Below are positions 36,176 to 45,767 of a stretch of DNA of 64,000 nucleotides, piece after piece. The translations under genes and the position numbers were made by a program. The DNA is taken from contig NZ_CP155560.1 of NCBI RefSeq assembly GCF_022095615.2, positions 310,001 to 374,000 on the forward strand, written 5' to 3'. Under the pieces are notes generated by a model. The model worked only from the letters and a program-made list of their open reading frames with translations. It did no database searches and was not told where the DNA came from. Positions within the stretch are counted from its first letter, which is position 1. The number at the start of each line of letters is the position of its first letter. The stretch comes from Bacillus thuringiensis (GTDB taxonomy: Bacteria > Bacillota > Bacilli > Bacillales > Bacillaceae_G).

Positions 36176-38119
36176 TTATAAATACATTTTTGTACATATG
36201 CGTTTTAAATAATGATGTCTAATAATAAGGAAATAAATCACTTGCATGCAAATAAAGCTTACTAATACAACAATTGAGCTTTGAATAACAGACATTTCCT
36301 TACTCACAGTTTGTCCTAATTGATGAAAAGTTAAAAATGCAAAACTGCTATGAATCATAGCCACTACAATTGGTAAAAAAAATAGTAACATCATCTGTCT
36401 TGTCACGATTTGCTTTAACTCACTTTGGCTTAAACCTAATTTTGAAATCATTTGGTATTGCTCTTGATCACGTTCTAAATCAGTAAATAGACGGAAATAT
36501 AAAAAGCTAAGTGTAAATACGAAAAATACAATCCCCACCATTACACTTGAAATAGAAAGTAATCCGTTTTGTTGTTTCAATTCAATCCATTTTAAATACA
36601 AAGATGAAAAGGAATAATAATCCTCTTGACTCGTACTAATGAACTTTATAAGCTTTGTAGAAATCGCACTTGTTTCAGACCAATTTTTAACGATAAATCC
36701 GTAAATCGTGTAATCTCTGAGTGGGCCTTCTTGTTGATTATTTAACATCTTATTGTAAACAGCATCGGAGATAATATAAGGTTTTTCAAATGCATTTGCT
36801 AATTCTGGGATAAGGATTGCTTTTTGAACAAAAAATGATTCTTCCAGTTCACTATATTTTAATTCAAAAGGCTTTAAATATACTACAGTATTTTGGTTTT
36901 TCTTTGATATTATTCTGATACTTTCATTCTCATTTGTTAATTTCTCTATTTTATATCCTAATGTTTTAGCGTATTCATTATACGTAGAAAGGTTAATGAA
37001 CGGCACTCCGTTTATCCTTTTAAATTCTGTTGCTACAAGTTTATAAGAAAGTCCAGATTCTTTTAACTGTTTTTTTATCTCTTCAATATGCTTTTTTTCT
37101 TGTGTGTTCCCCTTATCGGATTTATAGGTAAATGCATATGGAGTCTCATGTTTTGCCAATTCAGGATTTGCGATAGCCGTACAAACTCCAATTGCTGTAA
37201 AAGAAACTGCAGAAATAATTGTGACGATAAAGAACGTTCTCGCATTATCTTTGATTCGATACGTTAATTCTGAAATAACAAGAAGGTTGGTTTTTTTAAA
37301 GAATGTTGTTTCTCTATTTTTTAAAGCGGATAACACATATACACACAATTGAGTAAAGAAAAGATAGGTTCCAAATACAACTAATACGACACCTACTCCT
37401 ACGAGTAGGAATAATGAATTTAAACTCATATAATCGGCCGCGGCGATACTGTGGTGAACGCAGGAGTAACCCGCTCCAAATAAAATAATGACCAACACGG
37501 AGATCCAAACAGACGCTATTGGCTCAGGTTTTGGTTTTTCCTCTGATTTTATGAGTTCTACAAGCTCATTCATTTTCACCATTTTTGATGTGAATAACGA
37601 AATGAGTAGAAATAAAATAAAAAAAGACATTGCTGTTACTACCATTGCCTTTAATGGAAAGTAAAATGCTAACGTTTTCTCTACTCCTAATAAAGACCCA
37701 CTAACTAGTAAAAATAATTTAGAAAAAACCATCCCAAGTCCGATGCCTACTACTATAGAAGGGATTCCAATCAACATATTTTCGAAAAAAATTAATCGAT
37801 GAAGCTGTTGATGAGACATTCCATGTAACATTAATAATCCAAACTCTTTTTTTCTATTTTTTAAAAATGCACTAACAGAATAGAAAATAAATAAGAAAGA
37901 AAAGACAAAGATTAAGTAATACGATAAATGAAATCCTATTTTTCCAAATGTACTCATGATGGTACTTACATGAGTCAGTTCGCCTTGTAGGTTCGGATGA
38001 AAGACAAGTAATCCATAAGTGAAAAAAATCAATACCGCAAATGTACTACTAAAAAAATGGCCAAGATATATTCGTTGATTCCGTAAAACATTATTGATTG
38101 CAAGCTGCCTAAAAGTCAT
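36176..38119 (-). CDS. BceB-type ABC transporter permease (second copy)
   Basis: 647 residues with the same ten-helix plan and large external loop as the permease at 19816. The match is especially close in MTFRQLAINNVLRNQRIYLG, LLMLHGMSHQQLHRLIFFEN and the C-terminal helices. The external loop has diverged, which suggests a different peptide ligand. The start overlaps the ATPase gene by 11 bases. No kinase or regulator of the BceRS kind lies next to it, so it may be controlled by the 22-24 kb pair or by the kinase at 34292. No lipoprotein gene follows. Confidence 0.9.
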   Translation of the reverse strand: MTFRQLAINNVLRNQRIYLGHFFSSTFAVLIFFTYGLLVFHPNLQGELTHVSTIMSTFGKIGFHLSYYLIFVFSFLFIFYSVSAFLKNRKKEFGLLMLHGMSHQQLHRLIFFENMLIGIPSIVVGIGLGMVFSKLFLLVSGSLLGVEKTLAFYFPLKAMVVTAMSFFILFLLISLFTSKMVKMNELVELIKSEEKPKPEPIASVWISVLVIILFGAGYSCVHHSIAAADYMSLNSLFLLVGVGVVLVVFGTYLFFTQLCVYVLSALKNRETTFFKKTNLLVISELTYRIKDNARTFFIVTIISAVSFTAIGVCTAIANPELAKHETPYAFTYKSDKGNTQEKKHIEEIKKQLKESGLSYKLVATEFKRINGVPFINLSTYNEYAKTLGYKIEKLTNENESIRIISKKNQNTVVYLKPFELKYSELEESFFVQKAILIPELANAFEKPYIISDAVYNKMLNNQQEGPLRDYTIYGFIVKNWSETSAISTKLIKFISTSQEDYYSFSSLYLKWIELKQQNGLLSISSVMVGIVFFVFTLSFLYFRLFTDLERDQEQYQMISKLGLSQSELKQIVTRQMMLLFFLPIVVAMIHSSFAFLTFHQLGQTVSKEMSVIQSSIVVLVSFICMQVIYFLIIRHHYLKRICTKMYL

Positions 38120-38864
38120 GTTTATTCCCCCCTAACTTAGAAAGATTATCCATAATGTTTTTATAAAATAATGGACGATCATCATTGTAGCAAACTTCAT
38201 TGTATAGCTGTCCATCTTTAATAAAAATAATGCGGTCACAGTAACTTGCAGCAACTGGATCGTGCGTTACTAACATCATTGTAGCCTTTTCTACTTTATT
38301 TAATAGTGTTAATAGCTCCATAACGTCTTGAGAGGCTTTAGAATCTAAGTTTCCTGTTGGCTCATCCGCCAGAACCAATTTAGGAGAGTGAATGAGTGCA
38401 CGGGCAATCGCTGTTCGTTGTGCTTGGCCTCCTGATATTTCATAAGTTCGTTTGTTTAAGATTTCGTTGATTGCTAACTTCTCCGATATTGATTCTATTC
38501 GTTTATTTATTCTCTTCACATCCATGCCATCTAATACGAGTGGAATAACCATATTTTCTTTTACTGTTAAAGTATGCAACAGATTAAAGGATTGAAAGAC
38601 GAATCCTAATTCCTGTCTGCGAAATAAGGCCAAATCATTGGGTGAGAGTTGATACGGATTTTTATTATGAATGAATACACTGCCTGATGTTGGCGAGTCA
38701 ATAGTAGAAATCATATTCAATAATGTTGTTTTCCCACTACCCGATGGGCCCATAATCCCAACAAACTCCCCCTCTGTAATTGTTAAATTAATATTTGAAA
38801 GTGCCGTATGTGAAACCTTCCCTTTGTATTCTTTACTAAGATCTTTTACTTTTACTAATTTCAT
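38109..38864 (-). CDS. BceA-type ABC transporter ATPase (second copy)
   Basis: 251 residues from ATG 38864; TTG 38882 lies in the RBS GGAGGG. Walker A GPSGSGKTT, signature ISGGQAQR, Walker B LVLADEP, H-loop VTHDP. Close paralogue of the ATPase at 21761. Forms a translationally coupled pair with the permease. Only about 85 bases lie between the start and the IS6 right-end relic, so promoter sequence may come from that junction. Confidence 0.92.
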   Translation of the reverse strand: MKLVKVKDLSKEYKGKVSHTALSNINLTITEGEFVGIMGPSGSGKTTLLNMISTIDSPTSGSVFIHNKNPYQLSPNDLALFRRQELGFVFQSFNLLHTLTVKENMVIPLVLDGMDVKRINKRIESISEKLAINEILNKRTYEISGGQAQRTAIARALIHSPKLVLADEPTGNLDSKASQDVMELLTLLNKVEKATMMLVTHDPVAASYCDRIIFIKDGQLYNEVCYNDDRPLFYKNIMDNLSKLGGNKHDF

Positions 38865-38964
38865 ATGAGAAATTCCCTCCAAATGTACACACTAAGAGTG
38901 AGATTTGATAAAAGATGCCCCTTATCTCCTAAATCATTTCCATACCCTTGCATGCACTTTACAA

Positions 38965-39072
38965 ATAAAGACGAAGTCTTCAAACAGACTCCGCCTTTTC
39001 GATTTATCATGAATTACAGCCAGTACTAGTAGCCTCTTCATAATATTTCTAAAAAAACTTTGCAACAGAACC
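38965..39072 (+). mobile_element. IS6-family right end with transposase tail
   Basis: Codons SLQTDSAFSIYHELQPVLVA SS end in TAA near 39042. AAACTTTGCAACAGAACC (39055-39072) is the right inverted repeat, the complement of the left end at 35862. The 8 bases flanking the two ends differ (CTTTAAAA, AAATTTAC), so no target duplication is visible. Confidence 0.7.
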
Positions 39073-39081
39073 AAATTTACG

Positions 39082-40083
39082 TTATTTTCTTGCAGAAATA
39101 GGCTGAGACCAAATCTCTTCGTCATTATCATTTAAATGTACTTTAAAAACATATATAGGTTGAGAGAAACCTTTTGTATCAGTGTAGTAATCCATATTAT
39201 ATTTTGTAATGAATAATGTATCACCTGCTTTGAAAGATCCTATAGGATCAAATTCTCCTTGTTTCAGTTTTTGAAATGCTTCCTTTGGAGAAAGAATTTC
39301 AACATCTCGAACATGTGATTTTTTTGTACCGTAATATTTGTAAACAGGCACTTTTTCCCCTTCGTCTTTTAACTCTATTGATGTTTTTATAGTAACTTGA
39401 GACATATCAGTTTTTGTAATGGGATCAATAGGCATATTTCCAAATTCCTTCATTTGATACGAAATCATTATTCCGAGTGCGACGAAACTTACTGTAATGG
39501 GAAGGTATAAATATTTGATTATTTTTGTATCTGTTTCATTTTTTTTCAAAAATATAAGAACTATGTTTAACACAGAATATCCTAGCATCATGCCTAAAGT
39601 ATTATGAAGTAAATCGGCTAGCTCCATACTTCCTCGTTGCAGTGTAAATTCAAGAATTTCAATCAATAAACTTGCTATAATTGAGATGATTAACATCCAT
39701 TTTGTTTTTTGAAAAACCTTACTAAATAAAGGTAATAAAATTCCTAACGGAAAAAGCATACCTATATTCACAATGATATGGAAAAAGGAAGAAAATGAAA
39801 ATATATTCCATGCTTTTTTATAGACACTAAGTACATCAAAGTCAATTGTTCTTGCAAAGGCCATATCATCTGAACGACCAAATGAAGTAGCTGATAATGC
39901 AAGGGAATAGTATCCTGTTATTAAAACAAACAATATAATTTGTTGTACAGTTAGTTTTTTTTCTCTTTTACATATCTTTTTGTATACTACAAAATAACTA
40001 AAAACAAATAAAAGTAGTAACAATAATGTGAGTAGTATCGTAGGAATCGCATAACTAGCGATTAGACTGAAAATAATGTTCAT
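39082..40083 (-). CDS. VanZ-family membrane protein
   Basis: 333 residues. N-terminal half has five or six TM helices with the VanZ pattern NIGMLFPLGILLPL, SLLIEILEFTLQRGSMELAD LLHNTLGMMLGY. A further TM at about 195-215 leads to an external C-terminal domain of about 120 residues with no recognised family. VanZ proteins are linked to low-level teicoplanin and lipoglycopeptide tolerance; a role in surface stress is plausible. RBS AGAGGTG. The stop lies 10 bases from the IS6 right end and a decayed BceB fragment lies upstream, so this gene is bracketed by transporter copies. Confidence 0.8.
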   Translation of the reverse strand: MNIIFSLIASYAIPTILLTLLLLLLFVFSYFVVYKKICKREKKLTVQQIILFVLITGYYSLALSATSFGRSDDMAFARTIDFDVLSVYKKAWNIFSFSSFFHIIVNIGMLFPLGILLPLFSKVFQKTKWMLIISIIASLLIEILEFTLQRGSMELADLLHNTLGMMLGYSVLNIVLIFLKKNETDTKIIKYLYLPITVSFVALGIMISYQMKEFGNMPIDPITKTDMSQVTIKTSIELKDEGEKVPVYKYYGTKKSHVRDVEILSPKEAFQKLKQGEFDPIGSFKAGDTLFITKYNMDYYTDTKGFSQPIYVFKVHLNDNDEEIWSQPISARK

Positions 40084-40132
40084 TTTACACCTCTGTTTTT
40101 ATGAATATAATTTTGTACCTATGCATTTTATA

Positions 40133-40300
40133 TATTGATTACTAATACAACAATCGAGCTTTGAATCACAGACATGCCCTAATTCGTGCAAAGTTAGAAA
40201 TGCCAAATTGCTGTGGATTATACCACTACAATCCGTAAGAAAAATAGAATCTTCATTTATCTTGTCACATTTGATGGTCTAGTTTTGAATTTCCTTATTT
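40133..40300 (-). pseudogene. C-terminal fragment of a third BceB-type permease
   Basis: TTACTAATACAACAATCGAG and later segments (GAATCACAGACAT, CACTACAATCCGTAAGAAAA, CTTGTCACATTTG) match 36257-36410 in the 3' part of the permease gene with many changes and small gaps. No intact frame remains. 40300-40500 shows nothing more. Confidence 0.8.
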
Positions 40301-40505
40301 AAACTTGGTCAAATGTTTCAAGCACTAAAATAACTTGATATCACACCACAGATTTTTTCATGAATGTATCTGTTATTCATTGTAGTAGTAAGATTATTTT
40401 TCTCATATTGAATTACCTTACACTTTTCTTACACGCTCGTAATATTTCTGAAAATACAGTTTATAAACCTCACAGCTTGGAAGGAGTCTTCTTGGCTAAA
40501 ATGAC

Positions 40506-40535
40506 AAAAAAGTTGAGGATTCCCCCAACTTTTTT
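40506..40535 (-). terminator. Terminator of the DUF3472 gene
   Basis: AAAAAAGTTG pairs with CAACTTTTTT around a 10-base loop, directly after the stop at 40542. Confidence 0.85.
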
Positions 40536-40541
40536 ATACTT

Positions 40542-42905
40542 TTATTGTCTTATTAATCCTGTAGATGTAACCTGATATGTTCTTTTCTTTCCTATATATT
40601 CCTGTTTTTCATTCTCAAGGTTAGTTAAAGTCGCTCTTGTTTTTTCCTTTGCTGCTTCCCCTTCTATATGAGTAAATTCTATATAATCTCCCACTTTTAT
40701 AGGTACTGTTTGGGTTTCAGCATTTTGTTGTCTATTTCCCATGATTTCCTTATTGTACATAACGCTACCAGACGAGTTCTGGACTTTAATACTTGCATAT
40801 GTACTATTGAAGTAAGAATGCGGTACGCCTGCTTCTAATTTGATTTTCAGCTCTTCTGCTGTTTGATTATAATCTACTTTTGCAATTTCTCGATCACTAT
40901 ATCCTTTTAATGACCATACAAATTGTTTTCCATCTAGAATTGTTGTCTCTGGCATTTTTTCTACTTTCTTTAAGCCCTCTTTTGTAACCTGGTATCTTGC
41001 TGTCTTTCCAATAGTTTCATTTTTGTTATTTTCAAGATTCATTAATGTTGCGCGTGTTTTTTCCTTTACAGCGTCTCCTTCTATATGAGTTAATTCAATG
41101 TAATCTCCCACTTTTACGGGCACTGTTTGGGTTTCAGCATTTTGTTGTCTATTTCCTATGATTTCCTTATTGTACATAACGCTACCAGACAAATTCTGGA
41201 CTTTAATACTTGCATATGTGCTATTGAAGTAAGAATGCGGTACACCAGCTTCTAATTTGATTTTCAGCTCTTCTGCCGCTTTATTATAATCCATCTTTGC
41301 AATTTCTCGATCACTATATCCTTTTAGGGACCATGTAAATTGATTTCCGTCTAAAATTGTTGCTTCTGGCATTTTTTCTACTTTCTTCATGCCTTCTTGT
41401 GTGACTTCATACATTGCTTTTTTTCCAAAGCTTTCTTGTTTACTGTTGTCTAAATTTGTGAAATTCGCTCTATGTACACCTTCAAGATGTGTTAATTCAA
41501 TATAATCTCCTACTTTGACTGGAACTTTTTGCGATTCAGCATTTTGTTGTTTGTTTCCATAAATATCTTTATTATATACTACTTTTCCTGATGCATTTTG
41601 TACTTTAATACTCGCATAGGTTTCATTAAAATAATGATGCGGTACGCCTGCTTCTAAGTCAATTTGCATTTCTTCTGTCGACTTATTGAAATTGATTTTT
41701 GCAAACTCAAAATCACTAATTCCTTTTAGGGACCATGCAAATCGATTCCCTACTAAAATATCAGAATTTCCATTTGTAATTCCTACTTTTTTCTCTACAG
41801 TTCGATCAAATATATCTGTTAATATAATTTTAGCAAAAGCTGTTTGAGGCAATTGCATAGTTTGACTTACCTCAGTTTGGTAGGACTTAATATTATCAAT
41901 TACTTTTATAGGTTGTCCCATTAACTTTTCATTGTCATAGATTTCAATTTTCCCTTTAAACTGTGGAGTACTTTGTTCTTTCAATTTCCATGAAACATTT
42001 AATTTTCCAGCTTCAAAGCGAGTATTTTGGATATCAAAATCTAAATTTCCCATTTCTGGTTGACTAGGCTGATTTATATTAAAAGTTTTTCCAGTACCAA
42101 TAGTTGATTGAGTATTTCCTCCTGCCCTAACCCATAGATATTCTGAAGTTGCTCCTCCATCGTATTGATAAGATGTATCATGTTGTCCACTGATACGCTG
42201 ATTATTCCAAGAATTCCATTGTTTATCTGAAACTTTTCTACTGTATCCATTTTTTAAGCGTGCTTCTCTTACATCTTGTCCATTACCAGCCCAGTCCTCT
42301 TGGAACATCGATAGACCATAATTAAATGCAACATTTGCAACTGGATGATCCATAATAGCAACTAACTTCCATTGATTTAATTTATTATCTTTTATCCACT
42401 GGCCAAATTTTGTATGGCCATCTTCTTGCCAAGAACGTAGAGTCATTCGATACCATTCACTATCTTTCCAATTATAAGTTGTTTGTACCTTCAGACCTGT
42501 TCCTTCTCCACCAAATCTACTGGCTTCTGAAGTCGGCGATAAATATTCAGCTTTTATTGCTTGGTTTGATGCTATTGGATCCCAAAGCGCAAAGTGAAGG
42601 GTACGTTTACCAGTTTGATCAAAACCACTTTGTTGTTGGAAGCCAGCATAACCACCACCCTCTCCCCCCTGATTCCAATTATGCACAGCCCAATACGTAT
42701 AAGGAGCTGTTTGGACTGGTGACCAGTCTATGCTAATAATATCTGAAGCAGCAGTATTTTGTGGTGTTACATAAACTGATGGGGCATGAGATCGGATTGC
42801 TGCCTTTGTACTAGAAATTGGTGCCCCATACATTGACATCATGGTGCAAGCCGCAGTAAACATAACAATCTTTTTTATTCTTCCATTTGTTTTAGCTTTA
42901 AACAT
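40542..42905 (-). CDS. Secreted DUF3472 protein with three mucin-binding-like modules
   Basis: 787 residues from ATG 42905 (AAGGAG upstream; TTG 42914 is too close). Signal peptide to about residue 36. Residues 50-290 have the DUF3472 look: YTYWAVHNWNQGGEGGGYAG FQQQ, TLHFALWDP, FGGEGTGLKV. A beta domain follows (295-375). Then three copies of the putative mucin/carbohydrate-binding module begin near 384, 516 and 654 (WSLKGxSDxEFAK/REIAK ... AGVPHxYFNxTYASIKVQN ... QQNAET). Copies 2 and 3 are nearly identical, showing recent duplication. The same module ends the proteins at 27105 and 29435, but no FN3 or chitin-binding domain is present here. Probably a secreted glycan-binding protein. Confidence 0.75.
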   Translation of the reverse strand: MFKAKTNGRIKKIVMFTAACTMMSMYGAPISSTKAAIRSHAPSVYVTPQNTAASDIISIDWSPVQTAPYTYWAVHNWNQGGEGGGYAGFQQQSGFDQTGKRTLHFALWDPIASNQAIKAEYLSPTSEASRFGGEGTGLKVQTTYNWKDSEWYRMTLRSWQEDGHTKFGQWIKDNKLNQWKLVAIMDHPVANVAFNYGLSMFQEDWAGNGQDVREARLKNGYSRKVSDKQWNSWNNQRISGQHDTSYQYDGGATSEYLWVRAGGNTQSTIGTGKTFNINQPSQPEMGNLDFDIQNTRFEAGKLNVSWKLKEQSTPQFKGKIEIYDNEKLMGQPIKVIDNIKSYQTEVSQTMQLPQTAFAKIILTDIFDRTVEKKVGITNGNSDILVGNRFAWSLKGISDFEFAKINFNKSTEEMQIDLEAGVPHHYFNETYASIKVQNASGKVVYNKDIYGNKQQNAESQKVPVKVGDYIELTHLEGVHRANFTNLDNSKQESFGKKAMYEVTQEGMKKVEKMPEATILDGNQFTWSLKGYSDREIAKMDYNKAAEELKIKLEAGVPHSYFNSTYASIKVQNLSGSVMYNKEIIGNRQQNAETQTVPVKVGDYIELTHIEGDAVKEKTRATLMNLENNKNETIGKTARYQVTKEGLKKVEKMPETTILDGKQFVWSLKGYSDREIAKVDYNQTAEELKIKLEAGVPHSYFNSTYASIKVQNSSGSVMYNKEIMGNRQQNAETQTVPIKVGDYIEFTHIEGEAAKEKTRATLTNLENEKQEYIGKKRTYQVTSTGLIRQ
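40560..41760 (-). repeat. Three direct repeats of about 0.4 kb encoding the binding module
   Basis: Blocks at about 40560-40950, 40960-41370 and 41375-41760 share long identical runs such as the QQNAET-coding segment. The first two blocks on the map are the most alike. Confidence 0.85.
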
Positions 42906-43308
42906 AACTTCCAATCTCCTTTTAAATTATATTAGTTACATTGAATAATAACGATTTACATACTATTAAACAAATTATGTAAAAAAATAACATTAGCTAC
43001 GCTACCTAGTTATGTTTAATGTTTTTTTCACTACTTTTACTAATCAAATTATAGTATTTTGAAATAAAATCGTATGATTTGTGATTAAATGTTTGCTAAA
43101 AATATTATAAAAATTCATAAATAGTTTTAGATTATTATACTGAAAGACTTCTTTGACATTTCATGATATTTCAATAGATTTATTTCCTTAATTACTCACA
43201 CTATTAACCCTAAATTTGTTTACGGAAATAACATTATGTAAACAAAAATCGTGATAATTAGATAAAATAGCTTATCAATTTGTACGTGTCTTTTCAATAG
43301 ATTAAAAG

Positions 43309-43338
43309 AGTCCACAAAAAACGTAGACTCCTTTAGTT
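43309..43338 (-). terminator. Terminator of the small secreted protein gene
   Basis: GAGTC..AC pairs with GT..GACTC (one mismatch) with a T4 tail on the minus strand, 60 bases past 43397. 42930-43300 is AT-rich with no gene. Confidence 0.45.
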
Positions 43339-43396
43339 ACCTAAACATTAAATATTGCAACCGACCAAAAAATTAACATAAGATTCTTCTGTTAGC

Positions 43397-43825
43397 TTAT
43401 TTAATATTTAATGACGTAGATAATGTATTCCAAGGTGCATTTGTAGATGTGTTTTGATATTTGAATTGTCCATTTTGCTGTCCCGAAGCATCCCATTTAT
43501 ACTCCCATCCATCAACAGTTCTATCACCATTAATATCAATCATCTTAGAATCTACTTTTTTTAGTTTTTGACCACTCATTTGAGCAATCGGATTTCTACC
43601 ATATCCCATTTCATTTGTATAAATGTATAAATAACTTCCTCCATGATCTTTAACTGTACTTAAATTGTTTGGACCTATAAATTCAACTCCGCCTAATTGA
43701 GATTCAACTTTTACTACATTTAATGATGTTAATGGTGGTGCAGGTGCTGCAGATACATCTGTCGCTAAACCAACTGTTGCTCCCACTACTAATGATGAAA
43801 CTCCTAAAATCATTCTTTTTAGCAT
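43397..43825 (-). CDS. Small secreted protein, YolA/DUF4879-like
   Basis: 142 residues from ATG 43825 (AAAGGGGATG upstream; the longer frame has no RBS). Signal peptide MLKRMILGVSSLVVGATVGL to DVSA, cleaved near residue 26. Mature part begins APAPPLTSLNVVKVES and has LSTVKDHGGSYLYI, GYGRNPIAQ, then DGWEYKWDASGQQNGQF. That pattern recalls the YolA/DUF4879 family of bacilli, from memory only. No catalytic motif. Monocistronic. Role unknown, perhaps surface or competition related. Confidence 0.6.
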   Translation of the reverse strand: MLKRMILGVSSLVVGATVGLATDVSAAPAPPLTSLNVVKVESQLGGVEFIGPNNLSTVKDHGGSYLYIYTNEMGYGRNPIAQMSGQKLKKVDSKMIDINGDRTVDGWEYKWDASGQQNGQFKYQNTSTNAPWNTLSTSLNIK

Positions 43826-44142
43826 ACACTCATCCCCTTTATATTTAATACAAATTGATTCTATCATACTAATTTCATACATTTCGTTCCATGTGAAAGA
43901 GTTAACAAAAAGTACCTATTTATATATGAAATTGTGCATATTCATTGCATTTTTACTATTCGCACTTACCATTAACCCTACTACAGCTTAATTGCTTCTC
44001 TACCTTGATTGATTTACTACATTTGGACTCATTTCAAGCTGGCTTTTGTAAGTGCTAATCAGTGGTGCCTAGTTCGGTTATTTAACAAATAAAGACTAGA
44101 GTTGCTAATTCAACTCATATTAAGTCGGCTTTTCCTCTAGCA

Positions 44143-44907
44143 TTATAAGCAAGATCCACCACTAGCATCGATTAACTCACCAGTTATCCAACGACTGTCT
44201 GATGAAGAAAGAAAACCTACAATATCAGCTATATCTTTAGGTTCTCCCCACCTATTAAAAGTCGATAAACCTGCAGCATATTTTTGGCCATCTTTATTCC
44301 CCAATGTCTCAGCGTTCATTTCTGTATTAATTATACCCGGGAGAATTGCATTTACTGTAATACCACGAGCACCAAGTTGTTTTGCTAAAGTATGAGTAAG
44401 TGTATTAATTGCCCCCTTAGATATACTGTAGGCAAAAACACTTGGGGAGGCTACTCGTGTAACAAATGATGAAATATTGATAATCCGTCCTCCATCTTTT
44501 AAACGTGGCAAAGCCTTTTGAATAATGAAAAATGGAGCCTTCACATTAATATTCATAACCTCATCAAAAGACTCCTCTGTAGATTCCTCTAACGTTAAAA
44601 TCTGCCCAATTCCAGCATTATTTACAAGAATATCAAATGCAGTATTACCTATATGTTTTTGAAGAGATTGATCCATCATTAAATACAAGTTATTAATGCC
44701 TTTAAAAGTACTTAAATCTGCACTGATTGCAAATGCGGCACCGCCATCTTGTTTAATTTTATCCACTACACTTTCTGCTTCTTCTTTTCTTGTACTATAG
44801 TGAACTACAACTAACGCACCAGCCTGTGCCAGATGTAAGGCAATACTCCGTCCTATTCCCCTACTAGCCCCTGTTACTAATGCAACTTTCCCCTTCAATT
44901 TATTCAT
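44143..44907 (-). CDS. Short-chain dehydrogenase/reductase
   Basis: 254 residues, classical SDR. TGASRGIG (12-19) binds the nucleotide, and NNAG is at 96-99. The catalytic residues are Ser in INISSF (about 146), Tyr160 and Lys164 (YSISK). The R at 40 after the second beta strand (YSTRKE) favours NADPH. C-terminal ITGELIDASGGSCL is typical. FabG-like, but outside any fatty-acid operon, so the substrate is unknown. RBS AAGGGGATG. Confidence 0.9.
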   Translation of the reverse strand: MNKLKGKVALVTGASRGIGRSIALHLAQAGALVVVHYSTRKEEAESVVDKIKQDGGAAFAISADLSTFKGINNLYLMMDQSLQKHIGNTAFDILVNNAGIGQILTLEESTEESFDEVMNINVKAPFFIIQKALPRLKDGGRIINISSFVTRVASPSVFAYSISKGAINTLTHTLAKQLGARGITVNAILPGIINTEMNAETLGNKDGQKYAAGLSTFNRWGEPKDIADIVGFLSSSDSRWITGELIDASGGSCL

Positions 44908-45201
44908 CTCATCATCCCCTTGTTTAAAATTCTACTTAGTTATATCACAGGATACTCTTTGAAATGTTGCTCTCTAATTTGGTTCCCTTAAAGGACCAAG
45001 ATTGTATTGATACTAATTTTATTTAATACTAAACATCTATTTTTTTTTTATGATCTAGTGCACCCATGTCCGTTAAGCTAGGAAAAGTAAATACCACAAA
45101 CAAAGAAAACTATTAGTTTTAGATTGTAGTACCTGAAAAATATCTAGTTTCTAGACCCTTGTTAAGAAGCCACGATGAGCAATTATACTAAACCAATAAT
45201 G

Positions 45202-45410
45202 AAAAAAGGATCTGATATGAATTTCAAATCCTTTTTTACTATGTATAATTATTTCACTGCTTCTCTTAATTCTTTTTCAGCTTTAAATGACGGTGCTTTA
45301 GAATCAGCAATTCACATTTCTGTAACATTATTATATAAGGTTTTAACGGATTATGTGTTAAACTTTATTCCAAGAAGTCCTTTACTTTTAGAATCGACAA
45401 TTCTTCAATA
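45202..45410 (-). pseudogene. Decayed HU-type DNA-binding protein gene with its terminator
   Basis: Minus-strand codons ADSKAPSFKAEKELREAVK end in a stop near 45258. That is the end of HU/HBsu proteins (KVPAFKAGKxLKDAVK). Further upstream a second similar stretch (VDSKSKGLLGIKF) is out of frame. The hairpin AAAAAAGGAT/ATCCTTTTTT at 45202-45237 is the former terminator. The N-terminal part is missing. Confidence 0.65.
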
Positions 45411-45421
45411 CCCTTAGACTT

Positions 45422-45448
45422 GCCCTACGTCCCCTGTAGGGCTTTTTT
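45422..45448 (+). terminator. Orphan terminator
   Basis: GCCCTAC pairs with GTAGGGC around a 7-base loop, then T6. No intact plus-strand gene ends here. 45450-45767 shows nothing recognised. Confidence 0.75.
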
Positions 45449-45767
45449 CAATAAACTAACACACTTCTTATACACTTTCTGAATTTTATCTCTGCAATTT
45501 TGTATCCACTTCAATGTTAAATCTTTTATGAAAATAGAAGTTTAAAAAAGAGTATGAAATAATACACATTAAATTGAACGAATATTAAGATACATTCCCA
45601 AGGGTGCTGATACATACTTTCTTTAAATCAGAAAAAACATACCTTTATCTACACAGTTTTCAAGTGACTTATGACGTCTTTTTTTGCAAAAGAACCTTCA
45701 CAATTCATATATAAATAACAAAAAATATATGGACTCTATTTTCTAATCCATTACACTTATTCCTATC

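Noticed and set aside
31817..43000. PlcR boxes upstream of the secreted proteases
   Set aside because: I looked for TATGNAN4TNCATA upstream of the three large secreted genes and found no convincing match by eye.
45175..45417. Plus frame of 80 codons
   Set aside because: The opposite strand reads as an HU C terminus and terminator; the plus frame runs through that hairpin.
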